The position numbers were made by a program, and so were the translations under genes. This document shows positions 1-9,389 of a stretch of 64,000 nt of DNA, piece by piece (position 1 is the stretch's first letter; each line of letters begins with the position of its first letter). The stretch spans positions 124,001 through 188,000 of the forward strand of contig JADJBK010000006.1 of NCBI GenBank assembly GCA_016703745.1. The letters run 5' to 3'. A model generated the notes under the pieces. That model searched no databases, had not been told where the DNA came from, and saw only the letters and a list, made by a program, of their open reading frames with translations. The stretch is from Nitrosomonas sp. (GTDB lineage Bacteria > Pseudomonadota > Gammaproteobacteria > Burkholderiales > Nitrosomonadaceae).

Positions 1-824
1 CCCGCGCGATGATCTGGTCACACGCCTGCTGAGCGGCATCCCGTGCCGCTTGGCGTTTGATTCGTTCGGCTTTACGCTCATCTCTCCCTAGATTACTCAC
101 CACTGCCCACATCCAACATGCCCCCCCCAGCACGAAGAACCACGCCCCGGGGATAACGGCAAAAAGCCAAAGCGCAACCCCAACAATAACGATCCGCCAG
201 AAAGTAATCATCCCTTGTTGTTGGATGCCCGGTGGTAATGGGGTGGGTTTAACCGCAATGGTGGCGATGTTTGGGATGGGGATTGCTGGAGGTGGCGGCA
301 CGGCTTCAATCGCCGCCCAGGCCCGCGCCAAAATAAAGCCAGTGGACCCGGTGGCGGTAATCCCCACTTGGATATCCAAAAAGTAGATAACCCCGTGATC
401 TTCCAACACACACCACGGGCACCGGCCAATGTGGCCAGGATAGACATGCATTGGTGTCGTCGCACAACGCTTCAATTGCCCCCGTAAACCGTCCAAGGCG
501 GTTACCCATTGCTGGGCTGTGGGGCGGCTTCCCTTCGCGCCGTTTTCCGTAAACGCCAAGGTGAACATGGCTTGAATGGGGACGGGGGCAATGGAGATCG
601 GGATGGATTTGGGTGGGGGGGTAAAGCCGCGCTGCTGCCCGTCGGGGGCATAGGCATAGCGAAAGGCTTGGATGTCCTTTTCCAAAGCTTCACCCGCATC
701 GGCCCGGAGTGGCACCCCCGAGTAGGGATGTCGCCCACCAAACAGCAAGTGGAAGATCAACAGCGCCAAACCAAAATTGTCATGATTTTTAGTACGGATT
801 ACCTGACTGAAAGATTGTACACTT
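1..824 (-). pseudogene. Kinase fragment 4 (C-lobe and C-terminal tail), runs off the left edge
   Basis: From the duplication gtacactt (817-824) the frame reads QSFSQVIRTKNHDNFGLALLIFHLLFGG and stays open to base 1. After the C-lobe comes a section with RCPWC, then a proline-rich linker, then two adjacent hydrophobic segments (around WRIVIVGVALWLFAVIPGAW) and a basic helix rich in R, K and A. The end of the gene is outside the window. Confidence 0.85.
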
Positions 825-905
825 GTAACCGTCCAACGCTCCCATCTACGCAATCACAATTTTCTGGATTATTCTCCTCTGCATTACCTTACAGGAGGAT
901 AAGCC

Positions 906-1202
906 ATGGCATTACAGGATGATAAGCAAAAGCATATCAGCAACTGGCAAACGAGCGGTTTGTCGCAGGCAGCCTATTGCCGGGCGCTCGGGTTGAATGC
1001 GAAGACGTTTGGGAATTGGTTGCGCGCTCACCGGCGTGGGCGCGATGATATCAAGCTGCCAGCCTTGATTCCGGTTACGATCAAGCCGACAGCGGCGTCA
1101 GTGGAAGTATTGCAGCTTCGCTGTCGCGGTACGCATGTGCTGGAATTACCACTGAGCGTTTCCCCGCGATGGCTGGGAGAATTGCTGTCATGTCTGGGTT
1201 GA
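906..1202 (+). CDS. tnpA: IS66 accessory protein TnpA
   Basis: A 98-residue protein. The N-terminal half is a helix-turn-helix of the IS66 OrfA type (HISNWQTSGLSQAAYCRALGL then KTFGNWLRAHR), expected to bind the element's DNA. A strong site, AGGAGG, lies at 893-898 just before the ATG. It overlaps tnpB by 13 bp, which suggests translational coupling. Copy 2 carries a protein with the same sequence (7960-8256). Confidence 0.9.
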   Translation: MALQDDKQKHISNWQTSGLSQAAYCRALGLNAKTFGNWLRAHRRGRDDIKLPALIPVTIKPTAASVEVLQLRCRGTHVLELPLSVSPRWLGELLSCLG

Positions 1203-1540
1203 TTGCGCACGCGGGTAAGATCTGGCTGGCGGTCGATCCGGTGGATATGCGTCGCGGCATGGATGGCTTATCGATGATTGTGCAGCAGGTATTGGGTCAC
1301 CCGCCCTGCGCGGGTTCGGCGTTCATATTCTGCAATCGCGCGGGCAATCGCATCAAGGTCTTGCTGTGGGATGGCACGGGGGTGTGGTTATGTCAGCGCC
1401 GCCTGCATCAGGGGCGGTTTGTCTGGCCGAGGCAGGATGCGGCGTGTGTCGAGTTAGCGCTATCGCAGTGGGAATGGTTGATTGCCGGCGTAGACTGGCG
1501 GCGTTTATCGGCGCGGCCACAATGGCATTTTCAGGTGTAG
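1190..1540 (+). CDS. tnpB: IS66 accessory protein TnpB
   Basis: A member of the IS66 Orf2 (TnpB) family, about 116 residues from the ATG at 1190. The motifs VDPVDMRRGMDGLS, AFIFCNRAGNRIKVLLWDGTGVWL and RLHQGRFVWP are typical. The start at 1190 is preferred over the in-frame ATG at 1169 because GGGAGA lies nine bases upstream of it. The family is required for IS66 transposition, but its biochemical role is not settled. Confidence 0.9.
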   Translation: MSGLIAHAGKIWLAVDPVDMRRGMDGLSMIVQQVLGHPPCAGSAFIFCNRAGNRIKVLLWDGTGVWLCQRRLHQGRFVWPRQDAACVELALSQWEWLIAGVDWRRLSARPQWHFQV

Positions 1541-1603
1541 AAAATATGTAATAGTTGTTTATTAACAGGCGGTTGATTGCGATTTCGTGGTATAATTCAT
1601 CTC

Positions 1604-3205
1604 ATGAATTCACTGGCGCAACTGGATCAACTCAACCTCGATACGGCCACCAAACAACAGGTGGTCAATCTGGTTCAGGCATTTCAGCTTGATCTGACCC
1701 AGCAAACACAGCAGACAGTTTATGCGCTGGAACTCAAGATTCAGGCGCTCACCCTGGAATTGGCGCATCTGCGCCGTATCCAATTTGGCAGGAAAAATGA
1801 AGCGTTGTCTGCCTTGTCACCCAGGCAGCTTTCTTTGTTTGAAGAATCGGCGCTGACCGATATCACGGCCATTGAGGCTGAAATCGAACAGATCAACAGC
1901 ACACCACCCCCCAATACCACCAAAGTGCCGCGTACCCGCGCCGGTCGTCAGCCGCTGCCAGATCACCTGCCGCGCATCGAACACCGGCATGAACCCGCAT
2001 CCTGCCAATGTGACCGATGCGGCTGCGATCTGACTAACATCAGAGAAGACATCACCGAACAGCTTGACGTGGAACCCGCCAGATTCTTCGTTCATCGCCA
2101 CATTCGCCCACAGTACGCCTGCAAATCCTGTGAAACCATCACGGCAGAACCCGTGCCACCGGCAGTTATCGATGGCGGCATGGCCGCCCCGGGCCTGCTT
2201 GCCTGGGTGATGACAAACAAATACCTGAATCACCTGCCACTTTATCGCCTGGAGCAGATTGCTGCCCGTGACCAGGTCACGCTGCCCCGTTCCACCCTGG
2301 CCGAATGGGTAGGCCGTACCGGCGTAGCCCTGCAACCATTGGTCGATCGCCTAACCTGGCATCTACTGCAGGGCAACACGCTGCATGCCGACGAAACACC
2401 AGTTGCACAATTGGAACCCGGTCGCGGCAAAACCCGTAAAGCCTACCTGTGGGCCTACCGCAGCAATGACCTTGAACCCGGGCCGCGTATCATCATCTTC
2501 GACTATCAAGCTGGCCGTAGCGGTCAGCATGCACGGCACTTTCTGCAAAATTGGCAAGGACACCTGATGGTCGATGACTATGCTGGGTATAAAGCACTTT
2601 TTTCCGCAGCCACATCGCCTTGTGTCGAATTGGCCTGCTGGGCGCATGCGCGACGCAAATTCTTCGACCTGCACCAGGCCAATGCCAGCACGATGGCATT
2701 GGCAGCGATACAGCGCATCAGCGTCTTATACGCAATCGAAGCAGAAGGCAAAGACCTGAGCATCGAAGATCGCCTGCAATTGCGGGCAGACAGAAGCCTG
2801 CCCGCACTGCATGCATTGCATGACTGGCTGATGCAAACCCGTAGCCAGACCGCAAATGGCGGCGGCTCCGCCAAAGCACTCGACTATACCCTCAGACGCT
2901 GGCCAGGTCTCATCCGCTACGCACAAACCGGCTTTCTTCCGATCGACAACAACCCGGTGGAGAACACCATCCGCCCGATCGCAATCGGTAAAAAGAATTG
3001 GCTATTCACCGGATCGGAACGTGCCGGTCAACGCGCCGCTGCCATTCAAACCTTGTTCGGTACCGCGCAACTCAACAAACTCGATCCCGCCGCATGGCTT
3101 GCAGACACCCTCGCCAGACTACCGACCTGGCCCAATAACCGCATCGATGAATTGCTGCCACTTACACCAGCGTTCATTCAATCACTTAAACAGCAGGAAA
3201 GATAG
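1604..3205 (+). CDS. tnpC: IS66 DDE transposase TnpC
   Basis: A full-length IS66 transposase of 533 residues, the usual family length. An N-terminal coiled coil (about residues 15-60) is followed by the zinc-finger-like CQCDRCGCDL and CKSC motifs. The DDE catalytic core includes HADETPV and MVDDYAGYKALF and ends with the NPVENTIRPIAIGKKNWLFTGS block. The ATG at 1604 (MNSLAQLDQL) fits the family start better than the longer frame from 1577. Copy 2 carries the same gene with three frameshifts, so this copy could supply transposase to both. Confidence 0.93.
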   Translation: MNSLAQLDQLNLDTATKQQVVNLVQAFQLDLTQQTQQTVYALELKIQALTLELAHLRRIQFGRKNEALSALSPRQLSLFEESALTDITAIEAEIEQINSTPPPNTTKVPRTRAGRQPLPDHLPRIEHRHEPASCQCDRCGCDLTNIREDITEQLDVEPARFFVHRHIRPQYACKSCETITAEPVPPAVIDGGMAAPGLLAWVMTNKYLNHLPLYRLEQIAARDQVTLPRSTLAEWVGRTGVALQPLVDRLTWHLLQGNTLHADETPVAQLEPGRGKTRKAYLWAYRSNDLEPGPRIIIFDYQAGRSGQHARHFLQNWQGHLMVDDYAGYKALFSAATSPCVELACWAHARRKFFDLHQANASTMALAAIQRISVLYAIEAEGKDLSIEDRLQLRADRSLPALHALHDWLMQTRSQTANGGGSAKALDYTLRRWPGLIRYAQTGFLPIDNNPVENTIRPIAIGKKNWLFTGSERAGQRAAAIQTLFGTAQLNKLDPAAWLADTLARLPTWPNNRIDELLPLTPAFIQSLKQQER

Positions 3206-3226
3206 ATGGGAGCGTTGGACGGTTAC

Positions 3227-3272
3227 GTACACTTTGCAATTCTGGTGGCGTAAATTCTCGAGTTCCGACTTC
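3227..3272 (-). pseudogene. Kinase fragment 3 (activation segment)
   Basis: Only 46 bp of kinase sequence lie between the IS21 element (duplication gacttc, 3267-3272) and IS66 copy 1 (duplication gtacactt, 3227-3234). It encodes EVGTREFTPPELQSV, the usual sequence after the DFG-like motif in this kinase family. This fixes the reading frame across both junctions. Confidence 0.88.
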
Positions 3273-3371
3273 TATTAGACGACAATTAACCTGTCCGGTC
3301 AGGCGACAATTATCTTGACCGGTTGAGTGAAAGTATCAGTATGAGTTCTTTTCTATATAAGGAGAAAGAAC

Positions 3372-4892
3372 TTGCCTGGAAAACATATCACTCATCAACA
3401 GGAAGCTATTTATATGAAGAATCGTCAGATAGGGCATGGTCAGGAGACAGCGGCTGCGAAAGCGGGGGTAAGTATCCGCAGTGGCCGCAGGATTGAGAAG
3501 GGTGTGCGGGTGGAGAAGTCGCAACGGCAATGGCGCACGCGCCAGGATCCTTTTGCGCTGGTTTGGGAGACCGAATTGGTTCCATTGCTGTACGGGGAAC
3601 CTGAACTGACCGGGACTACGCTTTGGGAGTACCTGGATGATCGATATCCCGGCCAATACCCGGAGAAATTGCTCAGAAGCTTGCAGCGCCGTGTAAAACA
3701 CTGGCGGGCAACGCAAGGTCCCGGTAAGGCGGTCATGTTTTGCCAGTCGGTACCTGCCGGGCACCAGGGGTTGTCCGATTTTACCTGGCCGCGTACGGCA
3801 ATTACGATTGCAGGCAAACCATTTGATCACCTGCTGTATCAGTTTCGTCTGGCTTATAGTCATTGGCGTGCTGTTCATATCATCCGGGGCGGGGAAAGTT
3901 ATAGTGCGTTGGCCGATGGATTGCAGACCGCCTTGCATAAACTGGGCGGCGTGCCCAGGGAACATCGCACCGACAGCCTGAGTGCCGCATACGTCAATGC
4001 GAGCCAAAAACAAGAACTCACGCAATCTTATGCGGCGCTGTGTCAACACTATGGCATGAAGCCTACGGTCAATAACCTGGGCGTCAGCCATGAAAATGGC
4101 GCCGTAGAAAATGCCCATGGTTCGCTCAAACACCGGATTGAGCAGGCGATCAAACTGCGGGGATCTGCGGATTTCGAAAGTGTGGGCGCCTACCGCCGTT
4201 TTCTTGAACGGATCGTCGATAAGCTCAATCTGCGCTGCAGGGGGCGATTGGCGGAAGAGCAATCGCATCTCCAGCCACTGCCACGCTACCGCTTCATGGA
4301 CTTCAGTGAACTGACCGTCAAAGTGACCACCAGTAGCACCATAGCGGTCAAACGGGGACTCTACAGTGTGCCATCCAGACTCATTGGCGAGAACATCCGG
4401 GTTCATCTCTATCACGATCGTCTGGAATGCTTTGTTGGCCAAACACCGGTCATTACCTTACCGCGCGCGTATCCGAAAGCGCCAGAAGGACGCGCCCGGC
4501 GCATCGATTACCGTCATGTGATTCATGCATTGGCGGCAAAGCCACAAGCCTTTCGCTTTTCCCGGCTGCGGGATGATCTGTTGCCAACGCCACAGTATCA
4601 CCAGCTGTGGGCGCGGGTACAACAACAATTTGATCCCGGACTCGCTTGCAAATGGATGGTATCGGTGCTGCGTTTTGCCTACGACTATGATTGCGAGAGC
4701 CAGTTGGCCGCTGAATTGTTGCAACAACATCCGCTACCTGAACTGCAAACACTGCAAAAGCGATTTCTGCGGCAGCATGCGCCGCAGCCGGACATCCCAA
4801 TCAAACAACACACTGCGGATACCTACGATCAACTCCTCAGCGGAAACTGGGCAACACAAGGAGGCAGCTCATGTCTGAATCGCTCCCACTGA
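3372..4892 (+). CDS. istA: IS21 transposase IstA
   Basis: A 506-residue IstA-type transposase. It has an N-terminal DNA-binding region (AAAKAGVSIRSGRRIEKG), a DDE integrase core (LSDFTW, HRTDSLSAAY, NNLGVSHENGAVENAHGSLK) and a C-terminal region typical of IstA. The frame opens with TTG at 3372. ATG 3414 (MKNRQIGHG) is an alternative start that keeps the helix-turn-helix. It overlaps istB by 22 bp, the normal IS21 arrangement. Confidence 0.92.
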   Translation: MPGKHITHQQEAIYMKNRQIGHGQETAAAKAGVSIRSGRRIEKGVRVEKSQRQWRTRQDPFALVWETELVPLLYGEPELTGTTLWEYLDDRYPGQYPEKLLRSLQRRVKHWRATQGPGKAVMFCQSVPAGHQGLSDFTWPRTAITIAGKPFDHLLYQFRLAYSHWRAVHIIRGGESYSALADGLQTALHKLGGVPREHRTDSLSAAYVNASQKQELTQSYAALCQHYGMKPTVNNLGVSHENGAVENAHGSLKHRIEQAIKLRGSADFESVGAYRRFLERIVDKLNLRCRGRLAEEQSHLQPLPRYRFMDFSELTVKVTTSSTIAVKRGLYSVPSRLIGENIRVHLYHDRLECFVGQTPVITLPRAYPKAPEGRARRIDYRHVIHALAAKPQAFRFSRLRDDLLPTPQYHQLWARVQQQFDPGLACKWMVSVLRFAYDYDCESQLAAELLQQHPLPELQTLQKRFLRQHAPQPDIPIKQHTADTYDQLLSGNWATQGGSSCLNRSH

Positions 4893-5606
4893 TGCTCAAG
4901 GAACTCAGACTCCCTGCCTTTGGCCAGCATTACCGGCACTTCCAGGATCAAGCCGCAGAACACGCCTGGAGCTACAGCCAATATCTCGCCGCCCTGTGCG
5001 AACAGGAAGTCGCCCAGCGCTTCCAAAGCAGAATCAGCAACTGGACGCATGAAGCCAGACTACCGCGCGGCAAAAGCTTTGCCACTCTGGCGCTGACCGA
5101 ACTGCCTCAAGCCGCTCAGAAAAAAATCATCACGCTGCGCGACAATACCTACTGGGCGAGCCAGGCAGACAATGTGTTGCTGATCGGTCCCTCCGGTGTC
5201 GGCAAATCACATGTGGCGGCAGCATTGGGGTTGCATTTGATTGAACAAGGCATCCGCGTCAAGTGGATATCAGCTACCGCACTCGTTCAACTCCTGCAGC
5301 AAGCCAGGAAAGAACTGGACTTGATGTCCGCCATGACGCGGCTGGATAAATACCGTGTACTGATCGTTGATGATATCGGCTATGTCAAAAGACCGATTCG
5401 AAACACAGGTATTGTTTGACTTCATTGCCCATCGCTATGAAAGCGGAAGTCTCATCATTACTTCAAACCAGCCTTTTAGCCAGTGGGATCAAATCTTCCC
5501 TGACACCATGATGACCGTTGCCGCCATCGACCGGATCATCCATCACGCAACCATCATCGAAATCGACAGTGAAAGTTATAGGAGGAAAAACCAGAAAAAA
5601 TCATGA
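4871..5606 (+). pseudogene. istB: IS21 helper ATPase IstB, frameshifted
   Basis: An AAA+ ATPase that helps IstA choose targets. The intact first part (4871-5390) carries Walker A (GPSGVGKS) and Walker B (VLIVDDIGY). At the A4 run 5387-5390 the frame breaks. The protein terminates at 5419, while the conserved remainder (FETQVLFDFIAHRYESGSLIITSNQPF) continues one frame on, to 5606. Removing one A would restore VKDRFETQ. This is either a real mutation or a homopolymer sequencing error. Confidence 0.88.
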
Positions 5607-5674
5607 AGTAGCTAATAAACTCAACCGGCCATCATAATTGTCGTCAAAGCGGCCAAGATAATTGACGCGAGACA

Positions 5675-5936
5675 GACTTCACATTGATAGTGCACACCCT
5701 TGGCGTTAATTTGGTACGAGTCGCAGTCAACAAGAACAACTTTGCTGTTCCTGCCAAACAGAAAGTTCTTTTGATTGACGTCGCCAATCAGATGACCATG
5801 ACGATGCAGGGCGGCAAATGCAGCAGCCATATTCCTGGCCGCATATATTAAGAAATCCCAGCCAACATCGGGGTAGTTTTGGCGCCTATGCGCAGGACTG
5901 TAGATCTCGTGTAGTTCGGCTTTTCCTGTAATTTTG
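5675..5936 (-). pseudogene. Kinase fragment 2 (catalytic loop)
   Basis: The frame continues from MPKI into TGKAELHEIYSPAHRRQNYPD and contains HLIGDVNQKN and DCDSYQI. The fragment is bounded by taattttg (5929-5936) from IS66 copy 2 and gacttc (5675-5680) from the IS21 element. Confidence 0.9.
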
Positions 5937-5957
5937 GTAACCGTCCAACGCTCCCAT

Positions 5958-7558
5958 CTATCTTTCCTGCTGTTTAAGTGATTGAATGAACGCTGGTGTG
6001 AGCGGCAGCAATTCATCGATGCGGTTATTGGGCCAGGTGGGTAGTCTGGCGAGGGTGTCTGCAAGCCATGCGGCGGGATCGAGTTTGTTGAGTTGCGCGG
6101 TACCGAACAAGGTTTGAATGGCAGCGGCGCGTTGACCGGCGCGTTCCGATCCGGTGAATAGCCAATTCTTTTTTACCGATTGCGATCGGGCGGATGGTGT
6201 TCTCCACCGGGTTGTTGTCGATCGGAAGAAAGCCGGTTTGTGCGTAGCGGATGAGACCGGGCCAGCGTCTGAGGGTATAGTCGAGTGCTTTGGCGGAGCC
6301 GCCGCCATTTGCGGTCTGGCTACGGGTTTGCATCAGCCAGTCATGCAATGCATGCAGTGCGGGCAGGCTTCTGTCTGCCCGCAGTTGCAGGCGATCTTCG
6401 ATGCTCAGGTCTTTGCCTTCTGCTTCGATTGCGTATAAGACGCTGATGCGCTGTATCGCTGCCAATGCCATCGTGCTGGCATTGGCCTGGTGCAGGTCAA
6501 AGAATTTGCGTCGCGCATGCGCCCAGCAGGCCAATTCGACGCAAGGCGATGTGGCTGTGGAAAAAGTGCTTTATACCCAGCATAGTCATCAACCATCAGG
6601 TGTCCTTGCCAATTCTGCAGAAAGTGCCGTGCATGCTGACCGCTACGGCCAGCTTGATAGTCGAAGACGATGATACGCGGCCCGGGTTCAAGGTCATTGC
6701 TGCGGTAGGCCCACAGGTAGGCTTTACGGGTTTTGCCACGACCGGGTTCCAATTGTGAAACTGGTGTTTCATCGGCATGCAGCGTGTTGCCCTGCAGTAG
6801 ATGCCAGGTTAGGCGATCGACCAATGGTTGCAGGGCTACGCCGGTACGGCCTACCCATTCGGCCAGGGTGGAACGGGGCAGCGTGACCTGGTCACGGGCA
6901 GCAATCTGCTCCAGGCGATAAAGTGGCAGGTGATTCAGGTATTTGTTTGTCATTACCCAGGCAAGCAGGCCCGGAGCGGCCATGCCGCCATCGATGACTG
7001 CCGGTGGCACGGGTTCTGCCGTGATGGTTTCACAGGATTTGCAGGCGTACTGTGGGCGAATGTGGCGATGAACGAAGAATCTGGCGGGTTCCACGTCAAG
7101 CTGCTCGGTGATGTCTTCTCTGATGTTCGTCAGATCGCAGCCGCATCGGTCACATTGGCAGGATGCGGGTTCATGCCGGTGTTCGATGCGCGGCAGGTGA
7201 TCTGGCAGCGGCTGACGACCGGCGCGGGTACGCGGCACTTTGGTGGCATTGGGGTTGGTGTGCTGTTGACCTGCTCGATTTCAGCCTCAATGGCCGTGAT
7301 ATCGGTCAGCGCCGATTCTTCAAACAAAGAAAGCTGCCTGGGTGACAAGGCAGACAACGCTTCATTTTTCCTGCCAAATCGGATACGGCGCAGATGCGCC
7401 AATTCCAGGGTGAGCGCCTGAATCTTGAGTTCCAGCGCATAAACCATCTGCTGTGTTTGCTGGGTCAGATCAAACTGAAATGCCTGAACCAGGTTGACCA
7501 CCTGTTGTTTGGTGGCCGTATCGAGGTTAAGTTGATCTAGTTGCGCCAGTGAATTCAT
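5958..7558 (-). pseudogene. tnpC: IS66 transposase TnpC, three frameshifts
   Basis: This aligns throughout with the intact tnpC of copy 1 but is broken three times. One C is missing where copy 1 has a C6 run (near 7250). One T is missing in a T6 run (near 6563). One extra A lies in the run before GAATTGG (near 6170). The longest surviving piece (6405-7238) holds part of the catalytic core. All three changes are in homopolymers. Confidence 0.9.
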
Positions 7559-7621
7559 GAGGTGAATTATACCATGAATTCGCAATCAACCGACTGTTAA
7601 TAAACAACTATTACATATTTT

Positions 7622-7972
7622 CTACACCTGAAAATGCCATTGTGGCCGCGCCGATAAACGCCGCCAGTCTACGCCGGCAATCAACCATTCCCACTGCGAT
7701 AGCGCTAACTCGACACACGCCGCATCCTGCCTCGGCCAGACAAACCGCCCCTGATGCAGGCGGCGTTGACATAACCACACCCCCGTGCCATCCCACAGCA
7801 AGACCTTGATGCGATTGCCCGCGCGATTGCAGAATATGAACGCCGAACCCGCGCAGGGCGGGTGACCCAATACCTGCTGCACAATCATCGATAAGCCATC
7901 CATGCCGCGACGCATATCCACCGGATCGACCGCCAGCCAGATCTTACCCGCGTGCGCAATCAACCCAGACAT
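7622..7972 (-). CDS. tnpB: IS66 accessory protein TnpB (copy 2)
   Basis: The translation is identical to the copy 1 protein (MSGLIAHAGKIWLAVDPVDM and onward). The start at 7972 has GGGAGA upstream. It overlaps tnpA of the same element by 13 bp. Confidence 0.9.
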   Translation of the reverse strand: MSGLIAHAGKIWLAVDPVDMRRGMDGLSMIVQQVLGHPPCAGSAFIFCNRAGNRIKVLLWDGTGVWLCQRRLHQGRFVWPRQDAACVELALSQWEWLIAGVDWRRLSARPQWHFQV

Positions 7973-8256
7973 GACAGCAATTCTCCCAGCCATCGCGGGG
8001 AAACGCTCAGTGGTAATTCCAGCACATGCGTACCGCGACAGCGAAGCTGCAATACTTCCACTGACGCCGCTGTCGGCTTGATCGTAACCGGAATCAAGGC
8101 TGGCAGCTTGATATCATCGCGCCCACGCCGGTGAGCGCGCAACCAATTCCCAAACGTCTTCGCATTCAACCCGAGCGCCCGGCAATAGGCTGCCTGCGAC
8201 AAACCGCTCGTTTGCCAGTTGCTGATATGCTTTTGCTTATCATCCTGTAATGCCAT
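7960..8256 (-). CDS. tnpA: IS66 accessory protein TnpA (copy 2)
   Basis: The translation is identical to the copy 1 TnpA (98 residues, helix-turn-helix type). AGGAGG lies just upstream of the ATG at 8256. Identity of tnpA and tnpB between copies argues for recent duplication, while tnpC has diverged mainly by length changes. Confidence 0.9.
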   Translation of the reverse strand: MALQDDKQKHISNWQTSGLSQAAYCRALGLNAKTFGNWLRAHRRGRDDIKLPALIPVTIKPTAASVEVLQLRCRGTHVLELPLSVSPRWLGELLSCLG

Positions 8257-8337
8257 GGCTTATCCTCCTGTAAGGTAATGCAGAGGAGAATAATCCAGAA
8301 AATTGTGATTGCGTAGATGGGAGCGTTGGACGGTTAC

Positions 8338-8617
8338 TAATTTTGGGCATCAAGAACCCAACAACCGGCCCGTTGGGAGTTTTGTGCAGGGCCTCTTGGG
8401 GCCAGGCCGCGTAACTCAGGAGCTCTTTATCGGCCGTGGCTGCCATAAAACGCAGTTTGGCTTGCTTCGACGCATCCGGCTGGTGGTGCGCGTTGTATAA
8501 CTTCGCGACCCAATAATGGTTCGCCGGTACCTCATAGACCGAACCCTCTCCCCCCTTGCCGAGTTCCCGCCCGATTTGGATGGCCTTACCCGTGCCGGTG
8601 ACGAAGGTTTTCGTCAT
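8338..8617 (-). pseudogene. Kinase fragment 1 (N-lobe)
   Basis: This piece encodes about 93 residues starting MTKTFVTGTGKAIQIG, including the nucleotide-binding loop, and ends at MPKI. There the right target duplication (taattttg, 8338-8345) of the inverted IS66 copy begins. Translation runs into IS66 sequence and stops at 8240. Confidence 0.9.
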
Positions 8618-8624
8618 GGCGCAC

Positions 8625-9389
8625 CTATCCCACCCAATGAGCGAGGGCCAAGGTCTTGTCGTCGTCGGTACGTTCGTTCACGGCCGGACTCTGGAGGAAT
8701 CGCGCTAATTCGGCTTGAAGATAATCCTCTTGCTCTGCTGTGGCCATTGCCAAAACTGTAAAAAATGGCGTGAAGAAAGGGGCGTGGGCGGTATTGGTTG
8801 CGATGTTCAACGCTAACCGCTGGACGCCATCGGAGAAGACCGCGACTTTGTCGGCGCGGGTGGGGAAGGTTGTCACCGCCAGCACGTCAATTGCATTTTC
8901 GTCGGTAACGAAGTTGGTCATATTGGCGTATTCCCCAGCCATCGGGGTAATGGGTACCTCCAGCCCATTGCCGACATCGACCACGATCCCACCGTCGCCA
9001 ATCTGCATGAGCAACGTGGCGGAGGGAGATGCTACTACCCCTAAGAAGGTGCACGCGTAGTCGCGGGCCTTCGCCCCCTGCTGATCCGCCGTCGCATAAA
9101 TTCTGGCCCGCACGGCTTGGATACATTCCACTGCCCAATGGTTAGTGAGGGCATATTCCCCTGCTTGGGTATAGTGTTGGCCGACAAAGGCTGTGGCGGC
9201 TTCAATCGCCAATTCGGCACCAGTACCTCCATGGAGGGCGCTACCGGCACCGTCGGCAACAAAGATGGTCAGTAGGGGCGGTTTATCTGGATCGGTTTCA
9301 ACTTGAGCGAGGCAACTATCTTGACAGGCCGTGCCGGTAACTGTGTGGGATGTCCCGACCGCGGAGGCGGCCACTACACGCCACGTCAC
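8625..9389 (-). CDS. PP2C-family protein phosphatase of a TerY-P triad
   Basis: A metal-dependent serine/threonine phosphatase of about 254 residues. The start is taken as GTG 9389 (VTWRVVAASAVGTSH). It overlaps the stop of the vWA gene (GTGA) and begins where the family begins; the frame itself is open further upstream. Metal-ligand motifs are visible: FVADGAGSALHGG, then QIGDGGIVV, FSDGVQRLA and a terminal DDKTLAL. It presumably opposes the kinase encoded 7 bases downstream. Since that kinase is destroyed, the phosphatase may have lost its partner. It appears intact. Confidence 0.85.
   Translation of the reverse strand: MTWRVVAASAVGTSHTVTGTACQDSCLAQVETDPDKPPLLTIFVADGAGSALHGGTGAELAIEAATAFVGQHYTQAGEYALTNHWAVECIQAVRARIYATADQQGAKARDYACTFLGVVASPSATLLMQIGDGGIVVDVGNGLEVPITPMAGEYANMTNFVTDENAIDVLAVTTFPTRADKVAVFSDGVQRLALNIATNTAHAPFFTPFFTVLAMATAEQEDYLQAELARFLQSPAVNERTDDDKTLALAHWVG

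Larger units (their letters stand above)
825..3226 (+). mobile_element. IS66-family insertion sequence, copy 1
   Basis: A 2402-bp element with 22-bp perfect terminal inverted repeats (825-846 and 3205-3226, beginning GTAACCGTCC). It is flanked by the 8-bp direct duplication gtacactt (817-824, 3227-3234), the duplication length known for IS66. It carries the three-gene set tnpA, tnpB, tnpC, all intact, so it may be active. It is inserted in the kinase gene. Confidence 0.95.
3273..5674 (+). mobile_element. IS21-family insertion sequence
   Basis: A 2402-bp element carrying istA and istB. The exact ends are set by the 6-bp duplication gacttc (3267-3272, 5675-5680) and by restoration of the kinase frame. 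Each end holds two related repeats, as in IS21. On the left these are near 3278-3302 and 3303-3327 (core gacaatta, then ccgg). On the right they lie in inverse orientation near 5620-5645 and 5650-5670. istB is frameshifted, so this copy is probably not autonomous. Confidence 0.9.
5937..8337 (-). mobile_element. IS66-family insertion sequence, copy 2 (inverted)
   Basis: A 2401-bp element with the same 22-bp ends as copy 1 (5937-5958, 8316-8337), in the opposite orientation. It is flanked by the 8-bp duplication taattttg (5929-5936, 8338-8345). It is nearly identical to copy 1 apart from scattered substitutions. Its tnpC carries three single-base length changes (-1, -1, +1), which account for the one-base length difference. 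It splits the N-lobe of the kinase from its catalytic loop. Confidence 0.95.
1..8617 (-). pseudogene. TerY-P triad protein kinase gene, split by three insertion sequences
   Basis: This is a serine/threonine kinase-like gene of the vWA-PP2C-kinase triad type. It survives as four pieces: 8338-8617, 5675-5936, 3227-3272 and 1-824. Removing each element with one copy of its target duplication joins them in one open frame. The first piece has the glycine-rich loop (GRELGKGGEGSVYEV) and a lysine (VAKLY). The second has the catalytic loop HLIGDVNQKN and the DFG-like DCDSYQI. The third gives CEVGTREFTPPEL, the activation segment. The fourth gives the C-lobe (NFGLALLIFHLLFGG), a low-complexity proline-rich stretch, two hydrophobic segments and a basic tail that runs off the left edge. 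The start ATG at 8617 lies 7 bases after the PP2C stop. The coding frame is otherwise undamaged, so the insertions look recent. The kinase cannot be made as one protein in this sequence. Confidence 0.9.

Noticed and set aside
57..922. Plus-strand ORFs at the left edge
   Set aside because: The minus strand carries a continuous kinase frame with family motifs through this region; the plus-strand frames are shadows.
3336..4442. Minus-strand ORF of 368 residues
   Set aside because: It is antisense to istA, has no domain or ribosome-binding site, and its composition is what a shadow frame of IstA gives.
5958..7558. Programmed frameshifting in tnpC of IS66 copy 2
   Set aside because: Copy 1 encodes the same protein in one frame, so the three shifts are lesions or errors, not recoding.
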